Assembly (NCBI GenBank): GCA_036391875.1
Contig: DASVZA010000003.1
Span: 85,010-149,009 of the forward strand
From: Parasulfuritortus sp036391875
Lineage (GTDB): Bacteria; Pseudomonadota; Gammaproteobacteria; Burkholderiales; Thiobacillaceae
DNA length: 64,000 nucleotides
Direction: 5' to 3'
Shown: positions 49,694 through 59,163 of the stretch, in pieces
Layout of the letters: every line of letters begins with the position of its first letter
Position numbering within the stretch: the stretch's first letter is position 1
Notes under the pieces: generated by a model
What the model was told of the DNA's origin: nothing
What the model saw: only the letters and a program-made list of their open reading frames with translations
The model's database searches: none
Translations under genes and position numbers: made by a program

Positions 49694-50629
49694 TCAGTTA
49701 GCGGAGATCTTGTCCTGGCCTTCCCGATTGCCGAAATCCACCCCGATCTTGTCGCCTCTGCTCTTCACACGCGCACTCATGTATTCATATCGCTTCACTT
49801 TTCCGCTCTTGAATGCTGCGTGCTCTTCGGACGAAGTACCAAGAAGGGGGGGTGGGTTGCTCCGGGTGCCATTGTGATATGCCCAATAGTCCTCGGTGAA
49901 ATCGAGCATGTTTTCAGCATGGACACTCAGTTCATGGGTGAAGGCCTGCAATATCGTGCCAACGTTCTTCAGGCCGCCGGGCTCTTTGCTTTCCTCTCCG
50001 GTGACACGACGATCCCAGAACAAGACTCTGACGAGGAAATCGGTTATCGATTTCTCACCCATCGCCATGAGGAAGTCATTTTTGTCGTCATCATAATCGT
50101 AGCTTTTTCCGGCATTCGTCCTGCAACCCAACATGGTCACCGCCATATCGCCGGCCAAGCTTTTACTTGCCGGACGCACGAGCAAGGTCGTGTTCTGCGC
50201 CGTAGCGAATCGCCCCAGGATGGGCATGAAACGTTGGCGCTCGGCTTTCAGGTCGTCGAATTCTTCCTGGCTGATATCGTCCGATTCGATTTCGTGAAAA
50301 ATATTGATAGCCCGTTCCAGAATTGAATTTGTCCCCACACCACTTAGATCGAGCTGCCGCTGGATAACTCCGCGTCCAGGATTGCCGCCCGGCACAGCCC
50401 GCGCGAACGGCCTGGTTTGTCGGATGTTATTTGCCGTTTCCTGGAACGCCGCCAATTGCTTCACGCGGGGACTGCTGTTCGCGGCCTCAAGCAATCTTCT
50501 TTGGACGCCGGCTTCCGGGCGGTTGTCCACGAGTTGAAACGTAGCCCCGCCCTCTTTCCGCACTTTGGAAGCTGCATCAGCAAGCGATCGGTTTTTGCTG
50601 CCCTGTGCGCGTTCAGCGTGAATGTGCAT
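49694..50629 (-). CDS. Putative secreted effector with DNRPEA/SP-repeat leader
   Basis: A 311-residue protein with no Sec signal. Its N-terminal 90 residues carry a recognisable leader: VDNRPEAGVQRRLLEAANSS (34-53), PRVKQLAAFQETAN and GVIQRQ (87-92). From family knowledge, this leader type precedes diverse toxins or peptidases (often with DUF4157) in bacteria with contractile injection systems. The rest is unassigned; HELSVHAEN at 232-240 has an H-E-x-x-x-H spacing that is not the standard zincin motif, and acidic YDYDDDKND occurs near 177. GGAGG lies six bases before ATG 50629. The 83-979 protein is its only relative in the window and shares just the leader style. Confidence 0.65.
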   Translation of the reverse strand: MHIHAERAQGSKNRSLADAASKVRKEGGATFQLVDNRPEAGVQRRLLEAANSSPRVKQLAAFQETANNIRQTRPFARAVPGGNPGRGVIQRQLDLSGVGTNSILERAINIFHEIESDDISQEEFDDLKAERQRFMPILGRFATAQNTTLLVRPASKSLAGDMAVTMLGCRTNAGKSYDYDDDKNDFLMAMGEKSITDFLVRVLFWDRRVTGEESKEPGGLKNVGTILQAFTHELSVHAENMLDFTEDYWAYHNGTRSNPPPLLGTSSEEHAAFKSGKVKRYEYMSARVKSRGDKIGVDFGNREGQDKISAN

Positions 50630-50899
50630 TCCAGTCCTCCTCGGTCCGTAGTTACTCTGGCCAGTCCTGCGGACATCCAAAAATCATCGAATCATTCCGG
50701 CTTTTGCGGCAAACCTCCGGACACGACAGCCCGGCGTGACCGTTTGGATTATAGGCACTCTCGGAATAGCGACGCGGCTCGCCATGCTTGGCCAGTTCTC
50801 TCTTTCGCAGTCGGCCTAGCTCGGAAAGGATGTCCATGATGTTCGGCCTGGTTTTCCCTGAAAACAGCATGTTCCATGCCAGCCCGGCACGGACCGGAA

Positions 50900-52390
50900 T
50901 CAGGCGCCTTTCTTGCCCCGCCGCCAGAACGGCCGCGCCGCCAGGATTGCGTCGGTCAGTTCGGCCAGGCGCTGCACCCGGCCGGCCGAAGCCGCGACGA
51001 TGTAGCCTTCGGCCAGGCCGGCGGCCTGGGCCAGGCGCCGGTTGCCGGCCAAGAGATCAGCCAGCAGGCCGCGGGCCACGGCCACGTCGTTGGCCGCGCC
51101 GAGGCCGTCCTGCAGCCCGGCGACGCGGGCCAGGTAACGTTCCGCCTTGTCGCCGTACAGGGGCGCATAGGCTTCACCGGCGTAGCGCAGGCGCTTGGCG
51201 GCGATGCGCAGCTGATGGCGGCCGGCGGCGTCGAGCCGGTCGAACCGGCGGCCCAGCTTGCGCAGCCGGCGCAGGCGGCGGTCGAGTTCCGCCCCGGCCC
51301 ACTCGGCCAGTTCCGGGCCGCCGTGCCGTTCCGCCAGCAGCGCCCCGGTCATCTCCAGCAGCAGCCGGACCAGGCGCGGCTCGGTCACCGCCGCCCGGGC
51401 CTGGGCAATGGCGGCCGCGCGCCGCCGCCCGGCCGCCGCCAGCAAGGCATCCAGGCGTTCGGCTTCAGGCAGGCCGGAGCGGACCGCGGCCAGGGTCTCG
51501 CCGACCATCACGTCCCAGTCCCGGGCCGGCGACAGTTCGGCCATGAAGCCGCGCAGTTCCTCTACCCATTCCTCCGGCGTCAGGCCGATGCGGCGGCCCA
51601 GGCTCAGCACGGTGCGCATGCGGCGCACCGCGACCCGCATCTGGTGCAGATATTCCGGATCGTCGTCCTCCAGGAAACCGGGCAGGTTGCGGCTCAACTG
51701 GGTCATGCCGGCGAGCAGCATGCGCCGCCAGGCCTCGGCCGCCGGCGGCCGGTCGGCCATGGCCACGGCAATGGCCTTGCACGGCTGCTGTTGCCAGACG
51801 CCGGCCAACTGGTAGCCGCGCAATGCCTTGCTGCGGTACTCCGGCAGCATCGGCGCGGCCTCCAGCAGTTCCTGGGCGAGTTCGACCAGCAGGCGGCCGT
51901 CGCCGGCCTTGAGCTCCAGCTCCAGTTCGGAAATCGGCAGCGACTGCTGGTCGGCGACCACCCGGCCGGCGTCGAGGGCGATCTCCACCGTACCGGTCGG
52001 CCGTTCCAGCAGCCAGGTGGTGCGCTGGAAGTCGGTGGCGAAGACCGGCTGCAGGCGGGCCGCCAGTTCCGGAGTCAGTTGCGCCAGCGCCTCCGCCGGC
52101 AGGACGCCGAAATCGGGCCGGTTGCCGGTGACCTGGACTTCCCATTCCGGGCGCATCGACAGGCCACCCGCCATGCCGTCGTCCAGCTTCAGGGTCTGCA
52201 CCCAGTGGTAGCCCTCCCGGCGCAGCCGGAAGGCGCCCCGGCGGCGGAACAGCTCGAACTCGGGGGTGTCGTAATAGATGCCGTACAACTTGCGGCGCAC
52301 CGGCTTGACGGATTTCAGGATAGGGTGCCGGCGCAGGCGGGCGGCGTCGCCGGGCGCGATTGCGAGCTTCAGCTCCACTTCCAGGGTCAT
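50900..52390 (-). CDS. CYTH and CHAD domain protein
   Basis: A 496-residue cytoplasmic protein. The N-terminal CYTH domain (about 1-200) starts with the metal/triphosphate motif EVELK and has the tunnel-fold charge pattern. The CHAD domain (about 215-490) has the His-rich helices LHQMRVAVRRMRTVL and RHQLRIAAKRLRYAGE that bind polyphosphate. CYTH alone suggests inorganic triphosphatase activity. It diverges from ppk1 with only 71 bases between starts, so a link to polyphosphate metabolism is strongly suggested by both domain and context. Confidence 0.93.
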   Translation of the reverse strand: MTLEVELKLAIAPGDAARLRRHPILKSVKPVRRKLYGIYYDTPEFELFRRRGAFRLRREGYHWVQTLKLDDGMAGGLSMRPEWEVQVTGNRPDFGVLPAEALAQLTPELAARLQPVFATDFQRTTWLLERPTGTVEIALDAGRVVADQQSLPISELELELKAGDGRLLVELAQELLEAAPMLPEYRSKALRGYQLAGVWQQQPCKAIAVAMADRPPAAEAWRRMLLAGMTQLSRNLPGFLEDDDPEYLHQMRVAVRRMRTVLSLGRRIGLTPEEWVEELRGFMAELSPARDWDVMVGETLAAVRSGLPEAERLDALLAAAGRRRAAAIAQARAAVTEPRLVRLLLEMTGALLAERHGGPELAEWAGAELDRRLRRLRKLGRRFDRLDAAGRHQLRIAAKRLRYAGEAYAPLYGDKAERYLARVAGLQDGLGAANDVAVARGLLADLLAGNRRLAQAAGLAEGYIVAASAGRVQRLAELTDAILAARPFWRRGKKGA

Positions 52391-52461
52391 GGCGGGAAGA
52401 TAGAAGAACAGGGGTATTTCAGGGTAGCATCAAGACGATAAACCCATTGTTAAATCTCGAC

Positions 52462-54528
52462 ATGAGCCAAATTCCTCCCAGCGAACTCATCATCAACCGC
52501 GAACTCGGCATCCTCGAATTCAACCGCCGCGTTCTGGCTCAAGCCGAAGACCCCAACACCCCCCTCCTGGAACGGCTGCGCTTCCTGTGCATCTTCTCCA
52601 GCAACATGGACGAGTTCTTCGAGATCCGGGCCGCCGGCATCAAGGAACAGATCCGGCTCAACCCGCAGCACCACGGCCCGGACGGCCTGACCGCCCGCCA
52701 GGTCTACAAGGAAATGGTGCGCGTCTCGCACGAGCTGGTCGCCCGCCAGTACGACCTGTTCAACAACGAGGTGCTGCCGGCCCTGGCCGCGGAAGGCATC
52801 CGCTTCCACAAGCGCAGCGACTGGACGCCCGAGCAGGAGGTCTGGATCAAGGAATACTTCTTCAGCGACCTGATGCCGGTGCTGACCCCGATCGGCCTGG
52901 ACCCCTCGCACCCCTTCCCCAACGTGCTCAACAAGAGCCTCAACTTCGCCGTCGAGTTGTCCGGCAAGGATGCCTTCGGCCGCAGTTCCGGCCGCGCCGT
53001 GGTGCAGGCGCCCCGCTCCCTGCCGCGCGTCATCCTGCTGCCGCGCGAGGTGGCCAGCTGCGAGCACAGCTTCGTCTTCCTCTCCTCCATCCTGCACGCC
53101 CACGTCGGCGCGCTGTTCTCCGGCATGGAGGTGCTGGGCTGCTACCAGTTCCGCGCCACGCGCAACTCCGACCTGTTTGTCGACGAGGAAGAAAACAAGA
53201 ACCTGCGCGAGCAGCTGCAGGGCGAACTGCCGCACCGCAACTTCGGCAACGCCGTGCGCCTGGAAGTGGCCGACAACTGCTCCGAGGAGATGAAGGAATT
53301 CCTGCTCCAGCAGTTCAAGCTGGGCCGCGAGGATCTCTACCAGGTGCGCGGCCCGGTCAACCTGGTGCGGCTGATGAACGTGCCCGACCGGGTCGAGCGG
53401 CCCGACCTCAAGTTCCAGCCGTTCGCGCCCGGCCTGCCGCCGCAGCTGAGCGGCGACGACGACATGTTCCTGGCCATCAGCCAGGGCGACATCCTGCTCC
53501 ACCACCCGTTCCAGTCCTTCCAGCCGGTGGTCGACTTCATCGGCCAGGCGGCCAGCGACCCGGACGTGCTGGCCATCAAGCAGACCGTCTACCGCACCGG
53601 CAGCGAGTCGGAGCTGATGCGCCACCTGATCAAGGCCGCCCAGAGCGGCAAGGAAGTCACCGCGGTGGTGGAACTGATGGCCCGCTTCGACGAGGAGGCC
53701 AACATCAACTGGGCCGAGCAGCTCGAAGCCGCCGGCGCCCATGTGATCTACGGCGTGGTCGGCCACAAGACCCATGCCAAGATGGTCATGGTGGTGCGGC
53801 GCGAGGGCGGCAAGCTGAAGCGCTACGCCCATCTCGGCACCGGCAACTACCACGCCCGCACCGCCAAGCTGTACACCGACTTCGGTCTCCTGACCTGCCA
53901 GCCGGACATCTGCCAGGACATCAACGACGTGTTCATGCAGATCACCGGCCTGGGCGACGCCGGCGAGCATACCCATCTCTGGCAAGCGCCCTTCACGCTG
54001 CACCCCAACATCGTCCGTGCCATCGAGAACGAGACCGAGCGGGCTCGCAAGGGCGAACCGGCCCGCATCGTGGCCAAGATGAACGCCCTGCTCGAACCCG
54101 GCGTCATCGGCGCCCTGTACGAGGCCTCCCAGGCCGGGGTCGAGATCGACCTCGTCGTGCGCGCGGTGTGCGCCCTGCGTCCCGGCATTCCGGGCATCTC
54201 GGACAAGATCCGGGTGCGTTCGGTGATCGGCCGCTTCCTGGAGCACCACCGGGTGTTCTATTTCTGGAACGGCGGCGAGGAGAACGTCTACCTGGCCAGC
54301 GCCGACTGGATGGACCGCAACTTCTTCCGCCGCATCGAAACCTGCTTCCCGCTGCTCGACGCCAGGCTGAAGAAGCGGGTGATCAACGAGAGCATCAAGC
54401 CCTATCTGAAGGACAACATGCAGACCTGGGAGATGCAGCCGGACGGCAGCTACAAGAAGCGCCCCCGGCGCGGCCGCGGCTTCTCGGCCCAGGAATACCT
54501 GCTCGACCTGCTGGCGGCGAAGGGCTGA
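52462..54528 (+). CDS. ppk1: Polyphosphate kinase 1
   Basis: A 688-residue enzyme that reversibly makes polyphosphate from ATP. Domain order is N-terminal (LIINRELGILEFNRRVLAQA), head, C1 and C2. The autophosphorylated His is in YAHLGTGNYHARTAKLYTDF. The ATP-site Arg region (EADPVL-like) is represented by VVELMARFDEEANINWAEQL. The ATG at 52462 lacks a good Shine-Dalgarno, but the protein start matches the family; the frame remains open upstream into the divergent promoter region. It diverges from the CYTH-CHAD gene. The ppx gene lies about 8 kb away in the same window. Confidence 0.97.
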   Translation: MSQIPPSELIINRELGILEFNRRVLAQAEDPNTPLLERLRFLCIFSSNMDEFFEIRAAGIKEQIRLNPQHHGPDGLTARQVYKEMVRVSHELVARQYDLFNNEVLPALAAEGIRFHKRSDWTPEQEVWIKEYFFSDLMPVLTPIGLDPSHPFPNVLNKSLNFAVELSGKDAFGRSSGRAVVQAPRSLPRVILLPREVASCEHSFVFLSSILHAHVGALFSGMEVLGCYQFRATRNSDLFVDEEENKNLREQLQGELPHRNFGNAVRLEVADNCSEEMKEFLLQQFKLGREDLYQVRGPVNLVRLMNVPDRVERPDLKFQPFAPGLPPQLSGDDDMFLAISQGDILLHHPFQSFQPVVDFIGQAASDPDVLAIKQTVYRTGSESELMRHLIKAAQSGKEVTAVVELMARFDEEANINWAEQLEAAGAHVIYGVVGHKTHAKMVMVVRREGGKLKRYAHLGTGNYHARTAKLYTDFGLLTCQPDICQDINDVFMQITGLGDAGEHTHLWQAPFTLHPNIVRAIENETERARKGEPARIVAKMNALLEPGVIGALYEASQAGVEIDLVVRAVCALRPGIPGISDKIRVRSVIGRFLEHHRVFYFWNGGEENVYLASADWMDRNFFRRIETCFPLLDARLKKRVINESIKPYLKDNMQTWEMQPDGSYKKRPRRGRGFSAQEYLLDLLAAKG

Positions 54529-54861
54529 TCGAGCAACGCCGTCAGCCCAGTCGAATCAAGGCACTGGATGCCCGCCTGCGCGGGCACGGCGAATAAATCA
54601 GCGTTCACCCAGCCTTTGGTGTCTGGCTGCAGAATCGCACTAACTTGGTCAACGAATCGCACCGGTTCTGACCATGCGATTTCATTTCATGGCAATGACC
54701 GGTTCCGGCCGCAGGGTCATGGGGCAACACTGAACCTGAATCAGACAGTCGAAAATTCACGCAGACTTTATCCTTGAACGAGTCCTCTCCTGATCGCCTT
54801 CCTGCGGCCGCCTCACATCAGACATAGAATTGTCGGATGCGATAACTTCATTACTACTACG
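54529..54861. other. Intergenic stretch with decayed repeat
   Basis: Bases 54541-54608 resemble the dispersed MITE-like repeat (GCACTGGATGCCCGCCTGCG and GAATAAATCAGCGTT). The rest contains no gene; sequence such as CGCACCGGTTCTGACCATGC looks like a degraded insertion element, but no ends were found. It marks the left border of a low-GC island. Confidence 0.4.
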
Positions 54862-56055
54862 TTAACGGGATAGAGCCAAGCGACCAAGAATCAAGGCCAA
54901 CATGCTACGCACCCATTCTGTCGCTGCTTTTGTTCTTTGCATTGCTGGATTTTCAATAAATCGAAAGGTAGCAAATGTACATAGAATAAAAATCGGCGTA
55001 ATAGCGGTTATCACGCACCAATACATTAAGGGAGATAGCATCGCTGATTTGGTGGTTCCAATGATTAAATGAAACACAACAAAGAGTACAAGCCCCTGAA
55101 GTAAATAAATGCTGTATGACACTTCCCCTAGTGTACGGGATACCGCAGTTGTCAAAAGACCAAACAGTGTATTTCCGCAAGCCACCAATATGAACGCGAC
55201 AGATAACAATATCCACGGGGCATAACTATAGGCAGATGGATAAATAGTTACGGTTGCAATAAGGCAGCCAATAGCAATTAATGAAGCTACTGGCTTAACA
55301 GAAAAATCTTTGAACGCCTTGTTTCTAACCAAGAATGCTGCTGCAATCCCCCCAAGGAAATAGATCCATTTGTAAATATCAAAATGCCCATGTATGAGTG
55401 ATATGGTTGCAGTGAAACCTAGTACAAGATATGGCAAAGGTGGCTTTACACCCACAATTAGAGCAAGAACTGGCAGCATCATATAGAAATGCCACTCATA
55501 GGGTAGAGACCAAGTGACCCCGGCAACGATAATTGACGTACCAAGTACGCCATTAATGTTAGGCTGCCCGCCAATCGAAAAAATGAGCCAGTGCATAGCC
55601 TCCTTAAAAACGACCATGATTGGCTCATTTAAGCTCCACCGAGACAAAATAGCGACGATTACAAACATAATGGCCATGGAAAATAAATAAAGAGGCCCTA
55701 GTCTAAGAAATCTAGATACAAAAAGACGCCCCCAATCTAGATTCTTAGTTTTTCCGTCAATTAACTTCGAGAAGAACAAAAAACCTGTAATCATAAAAAA
55801 CATAGCAACGCTACTCTGACCTAAATGCGTATAGAGGTTCGATGGAGGGACTCTCCATTCGCCTGTTTTTAAGTAGAAATAAGTTATTATTGAATGGTGA
55901 AGAAAAACAAAAAATGCAAGATAGCCACGCAACCCATCAAGTGATGCATATCGGTCATGGGTAATTGGTTTGCCAAATTTCTTAACCAACAGTGACGAAG
56001 TTGCGACGGCCATGAGCAAGCAGATCGCCGCGGGAAGAGGATTGACTGGGTTCAA
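54862..56055 (-). CDS. Acyltransferase 3 family membrane protein (OafA-like)
   Basis: A 397-residue integral membrane protein with about ten helices, of the acyltransferase 3 family that O-acetylates surface polysaccharides or other glycans. Family motifs are YASLDGLRGYLAFFVFLHHS near residue 36-55 (with the catalytic His), FFMITGFLFF, and SRFLRLGPLYLF. No SGNH domain is attached. Codon use is AT-rich compared with every neighbour, which suggests horizontal transfer. The flanks (54529-54861, 56056-56584) hold only debris, so it is a lone insertion between ppk1 and the cytochrome operon. Confidence 0.9.
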   Translation of the reverse strand: MNPVNPLPAAICLLMAVATSSLLVKKFGKPITHDRYASLDGLRGYLAFFVFLHHSIITYFYLKTGEWRVPPSNLYTHLGQSSVAMFFMITGFLFFSKLIDGKTKNLDWGRLFVSRFLRLGPLYLFSMAIMFVIVAILSRWSLNEPIMVVFKEAMHWLIFSIGGQPNINGVLGTSIIVAGVTWSLPYEWHFYMMLPVLALIVGVKPPLPYLVLGFTATISLIHGHFDIYKWIYFLGGIAAAFLVRNKAFKDFSVKPVASLIAIGCLIATVTIYPSAYSYAPWILLSVAFILVACGNTLFGLLTTAVSRTLGEVSYSIYLLQGLVLFVVFHLIIGTTKSAMLSPLMYWCVITAITPIFILCTFATFRFIENPAMQRTKAATEWVRSMLALILGRLALSR

Positions 56056-56584
56056 AAGTTACCTCCAAATTAATCTGTTTATTCTGCGCCTATACTACTG
56101 CCAAATGATAACTTCACTGTAATCCAAGGTGACCGCACCCGTTTGTCCACTTTGAGGCGCGAGTACTCATTCCCAATAAAGAAACCGGACCTTCAGTGCG
56201 CCCGGTAGCCAATGGCAGCAATGTGGAACGCCATCCAAGGACGGCACTGAACCTCGAGCAGCTGGTCACCCAGTCGCCACCCCGGCCATTCGACCGACTG
56301 CTTTGCATCAAAATCCAGCCCAGTAGCCTATGCGAATATCTCAACCATTGGACCGTGGGATTGGCTCAGTTCGATGGTCCGTATCGTGCGGGTTGCCGAC
56401 CTTGGCACTGCAACAAGGTTGGATATCTTCCTTCCTTGGGCTGCATCGGTTTGGTCCCTACGCCCTACTGTCATTCATCACTAACATGGGGCAACGACAG
56501 GTAACCGCAGTATTGAGCCGACGTACTGTCCGGCAATTTAGTGGGAGTTTCCGGTCGTAGCCGTCACTGCCACTGAAACGCGCC
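56056..56584. other. Intergenic stretch without intact genes
   Basis: No reading frame of this 529-base stretch has a ribosome site or a recognisable domain. The composition changes from AT-rich next to the acyltransferase gene to intermediate near the cytochrome gene. It probably contains the promoter of the acyltransferase gene and remnants of acquired DNA. Confidence 0.4.
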
Positions 56585-57001
56585 TCATCTTGCGTGGGGC
56601 TCCACATGGGGACATTCGGTCCGCGAAACAGTCGCGATCCGCAGCCAAGCAATCAAGTCGGCGCGTTCCTGGGGGTCCGGAACACCGGCGTATGTCATCG
56701 CGGTGCCGGGGATCATGCGGGTTGGACTGCTCAGGAATCGGTTCAGGGTCAGTTCGTTCCAGACCACATTCGACTTGGCCATCGCGGACGAGTAGGCAAA
56801 GCCCGGTACGCTGCCGGCTCTGCGTCCGAACAAGCCGCAATGCCTCGGGCCGGTGCGATTGTAGGCCAGGGAATGGCAGCCTTGGCACCGCTCGTAAATG
56901 ACCTTGCCGCGCGCCGGATCGCCGATCGGCTGGCGCCCGGCGGCGGCCAGGGGCGCCATCAGCACCAGCAGAAGCACCGGCAACGCGGCCAGGGTTCTCA
57001 T
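56585..57001 (-). CDS. Periplasmic class I cytochrome c
   Basis: A 138-residue exported c-type cytochrome. The signal peptide (MRTLAALPVLLLVLMAPLAA) is followed by CQGCH at 39-43 for covalent heme, and the axial Met is in the MIPGTAM segment (TRMIPGTAMTYAG). The GPRHCGLFGRRAGSVPGFAY stretch is like mitochondrial-type cytochrome c. The start overlaps the stop of the Tat ferritin gene by four bases (ATGA). It is the last gene of a sigma-ferritin-cytochrome unit. Confidence 0.92.
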   Translation of the reverse strand: MRTLAALPVLLLVLMAPLAAAGRQPIGDPARGKVIYERCQGCHSLAYNRTGPRHCGLFGRRAGSVPGFAYSSAMAKSNVVWNELTLNRFLSSPTRMIPGTAMTYAGVPDPQERADLIAWLRIATVSRTECPHVEPHAR

Positions 57002-57585
57002 GACATGAACGCCGCGGGCACGGGATTCTCTCCCAGAGCTTGGCGAAGAATGGCCCAGTGCATGGCTTCGTCGCCGAGGATGCTGGCAGCGGCCTTGGAC
57101 AGATCGCCGTTGCGGAACAAGGGCACCGCTCCCAGATAGGCGCTGACGGCACCCCGCTCCAGGCCGGCCGCGAAGTCGAGCACATCGTTCTGAGTCTTCA
57201 GCTTCCCGATCGGGAAATCGTACTTGGCCTTGGCCTCGACAGCCTTGCCGCCCAGCTTGGCGACGGTCTTGGCCAGAAGATCGGCATGCTCCTTATGCTG
57301 GTGCTGGAACATGAGGGCGAGGTCGAGCACCGGCTTTTTCAACAAGCCGCTGCCGGCACCGACACCGTAGGCGGCGATGGCCTCGTATTCCGCGCTCAGG
57401 GCGGTGTTGAGAATCTGAACGTCGGCCTGGGTGTTGTCCATCTTCCTGCCGTATTCCGCAGCGAGTGCGGAGCGCCCTGCCAGCAGGGCCACGGTACCAG
57501 CCGACAGCACGGCGCCGGAGCTGATCAGGAAACGGCGGCGGGTCAGGTCTTCCAACGCGTTGAAGGGATTGACTTGGGCGATCAT
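56998..57585 (-). CDS. Tat-exported ferritin-like protein
   Basis: A 195-residue protein with a twin-arginine signal (LTRRRFLISSGAVLSAGTVA) and a four-helix ferritin-like domain of the DUF4439-type. Possible metal ligands are in LSAEYEAIAAYGVG, HQHKEHADLL, LERGAVSAYLGA and GDEAMHWAIL. The Tat signal suggests folding, with cofactor, before export. The ATG at 57585 has AAGGAG six bases upstream; the preceding in-frame GTG is less likely. It lies 14 bases after the sigma-factor stop and overlaps the cytochrome gene. The role is probably redox or stress related, inferred from context. Confidence 0.8.
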   Translation of the reverse strand: MIAQVNPFNALEDLTRRRFLISSGAVLSAGTVALLAGRSALAAEYGRKMDNTQADVQILNTALSAEYEAIAAYGVGAGSGLLKKPVLDLALMFQHQHKEHADLLAKTVAKLGGKAVEAKAKYDFPIGKLKTQNDVLDFAAGLERGAVSAYLGAVPLFRNGDLSKAAASILGDEAMHWAILRQALGENPVPAAFMS

Positions 57586-57599
57586 GGTGATCTCCTTCA

Positions 57600-58316
57600 C
57601 TATGGGTAGAACGGGAATTCCCCGGAAACGGGGACTTTGGGGCCGGCCAGGCCCAAGCGCGCGTGCACGCGCGCCACGATGCGGTCGCAGCGGCCACCTG
57701 CGAAGGTGAACACATCTTCCAGCAACGGTCCGAGTCGCCGCCCCAGGGCTTGACGCAACTGCTGACGGGCGCGCAGGAACCGGATCTTGGTGCTGGCCTC
57801 CGAAATCCCGAGGGAGGCCGACGTTTCCTCGACGCTCAGGCCCTCCACCGCCCGGAGCATGAATACGCTGCGGTAGCTGCTGGGCAGGCCGTCTATCGAG
57901 GCCTCGACCAGGCGGCGCAACTCGCTGCGCATGGCCTCGGATTCGGGTGTTTCCGGCAAGGTGTCGCCCGTTCGGACGATCGGTTCATCGCACCCCCCGT
58001 CCACGGTCATGGGCAAGTGCCGTTGGCGCTGCCGCTGCAGTGCCTGGTTGACGACAATGCGAGTCAGCCACGTCGATAATCGGGCTTCACCCCGAAACCC
58101 GGCCAAGGCGCCGAAAGCCCGGATATATCCTTCCTGGACGGCATCCTCGGCCTCGTCATCGTCGTGCAAGATACTTCGTGCGGCCCGGAACAGCCGACGG
58201 TTGTGTATGCGCATCAATCGCTCGAAGGCCTGTGTCTCGCCAGCCAGAATGCTGGCGACCAGCGCCGCATCCACGCTCTGTACGCTGGCCTCTTGGGGAA
58301 GGATGGAAGCAGTCAT
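57600..58316 (-). CDS. ECF-type RNA polymerase sigma factor
   Basis: A 238-residue sigma-70-family factor of the extracytoplasmic-function group. Region 2 is around residues 28-95 (DDEAEDAVQEGYIRAFGALA, GEARLSTWLTRIVVNQAL). Region 4 is around 140-195 (LPSSYRSVFMLRAVEGLSVE, EASTKIRFLRARQQLRQAL). An extra acidic linker and a C-terminal tail of about 35 residues are present. AAAGGAGG lies five bases before the ATG at 58316. No anti-sigma gene is adjacent; the next genes are a Tat ferritin and a cytochrome c. The upstream ECF-type promoter suggests self-activation. Confidence 0.93.
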   Translation of the reverse strand: MTASILPQEASVQSVDAALVASILAGETQAFERLMRIHNRRLFRAARSILHDDDEAEDAVQEGYIRAFGALAGFRGEARLSTWLTRIVVNQALQRQRQRHLPMTVDGGCDEPIVRTGDTLPETPESEAMRSELRRLVEASIDGLPSSYRSVFMLRAVEGLSVEETSASLGISEASTKIRFLRARQQLRQALGRRLGPLLEDVFTFAGGRCDRIVARVHARLGLAGPKVPVSGEFPFYP

Positions 58317-58345
58317 CGACGCCTCCTTTTCTCCTTGAAATACCC

Positions 58346-58376
58346 ATTAGATGCGGAATTGGAGAAAAAGGTTACA
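58346..58376 (-). promoter_or_regulatory. ECF-type promoter of the sigma operon
   Basis: Minus strand: TGTAACC (58376-58370), 16 bases, CATCTAAT (58353-58346). The GTAAC -35 and CxTCTAA -10 pattern is typical of ECF-dependent promoters. It lies about 30 bases upstream of the sigma start codon. Confidence 0.68.
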
Positions 58377-59163
58377 AGGGCTTTGTCTCGCCATGGGGTG
58401 TCTCCCCTTGTGCGGGCCATCACGACCACGGGGCTGGTTGTGTCAGAGTTGATGGCTTGATTTGTACCGGGGAGAACTGAACTTGTAGCGGTCTGTTAAT
58501 GCAAGATCAGTTTGTCATGGCTGAGGTTGCTCCGGCGGCCGGTCTGACCTGCACCCAAGTCAGCGTACCAATTGATAGGGCCAAAGTCTGCTCAGCACCG
58601 GATTTCCGCAAACCTAGGCGGAAGTGAGTGGCCGGTATGAGGCGCGTGCTGCCCGATTGAAGCCAAGCAAGCTGACATTCACGAGCGCTAGGTCATGGCA
58701 ATACCTGGCATGGTCACGTCCCATGAGATTTATGGTCAGGCGGCGTGCGATTCGGTGGTCAGATGAGGTGATTTTTCGCATCCGGCTGTTCTTTTATCTT
58801 TGCATCCTGCAATTCAGTTCCCACGCTGGTGTGGCCGCTGTGAACGCGTATCTGCCAGGCATCGCTTAGGCCATGGCTCGCGACTGCCTGTTGTGATGCC
58901 AGGGCTTGGCATGCGCATGGCTCGACCAGCTTGACCCTGTGCCCAATGGATTGCGATTTTTCCGGATCGCAATGAACTCCTTTGGGTTCGGCGATTCCAA
59001 AGCTATATGACTTCCAAGCTGCCTTGCAGTTGTGTCGCACGCGGGGACGAGTCAAGACCGCCTCGGTGCCCGGGCTGGAAATAGAGGGCGGCTGGTATCG
59101 TTGATTTCGTCAGGCTGGCGGCCGCCGGGTGGCGGTCCAGCCATTGGAATCGAGGAGCGGACG
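58377..59163. other. Long intergenic stretch, no convincing gene
   Basis: This 790-base stretch has irregular base composition and no open frame with a ribosome site and plausible protein. A plus-strand frame at 58624-58869 contains a hydrophobic patch (LFFYLCILQFSSHAG) but looks like chance or transposase debris. The last 60 bases carry the ribosome site of the next gene. It may be decayed mobile DNA. Confidence 0.4.

Noticed and set aside
58624..58869. An 81-codon plus-strand frame
   Set aside because: No ribosome site, odd composition and a position within a long non-coding stretch; probably chance or mobile-element debris.
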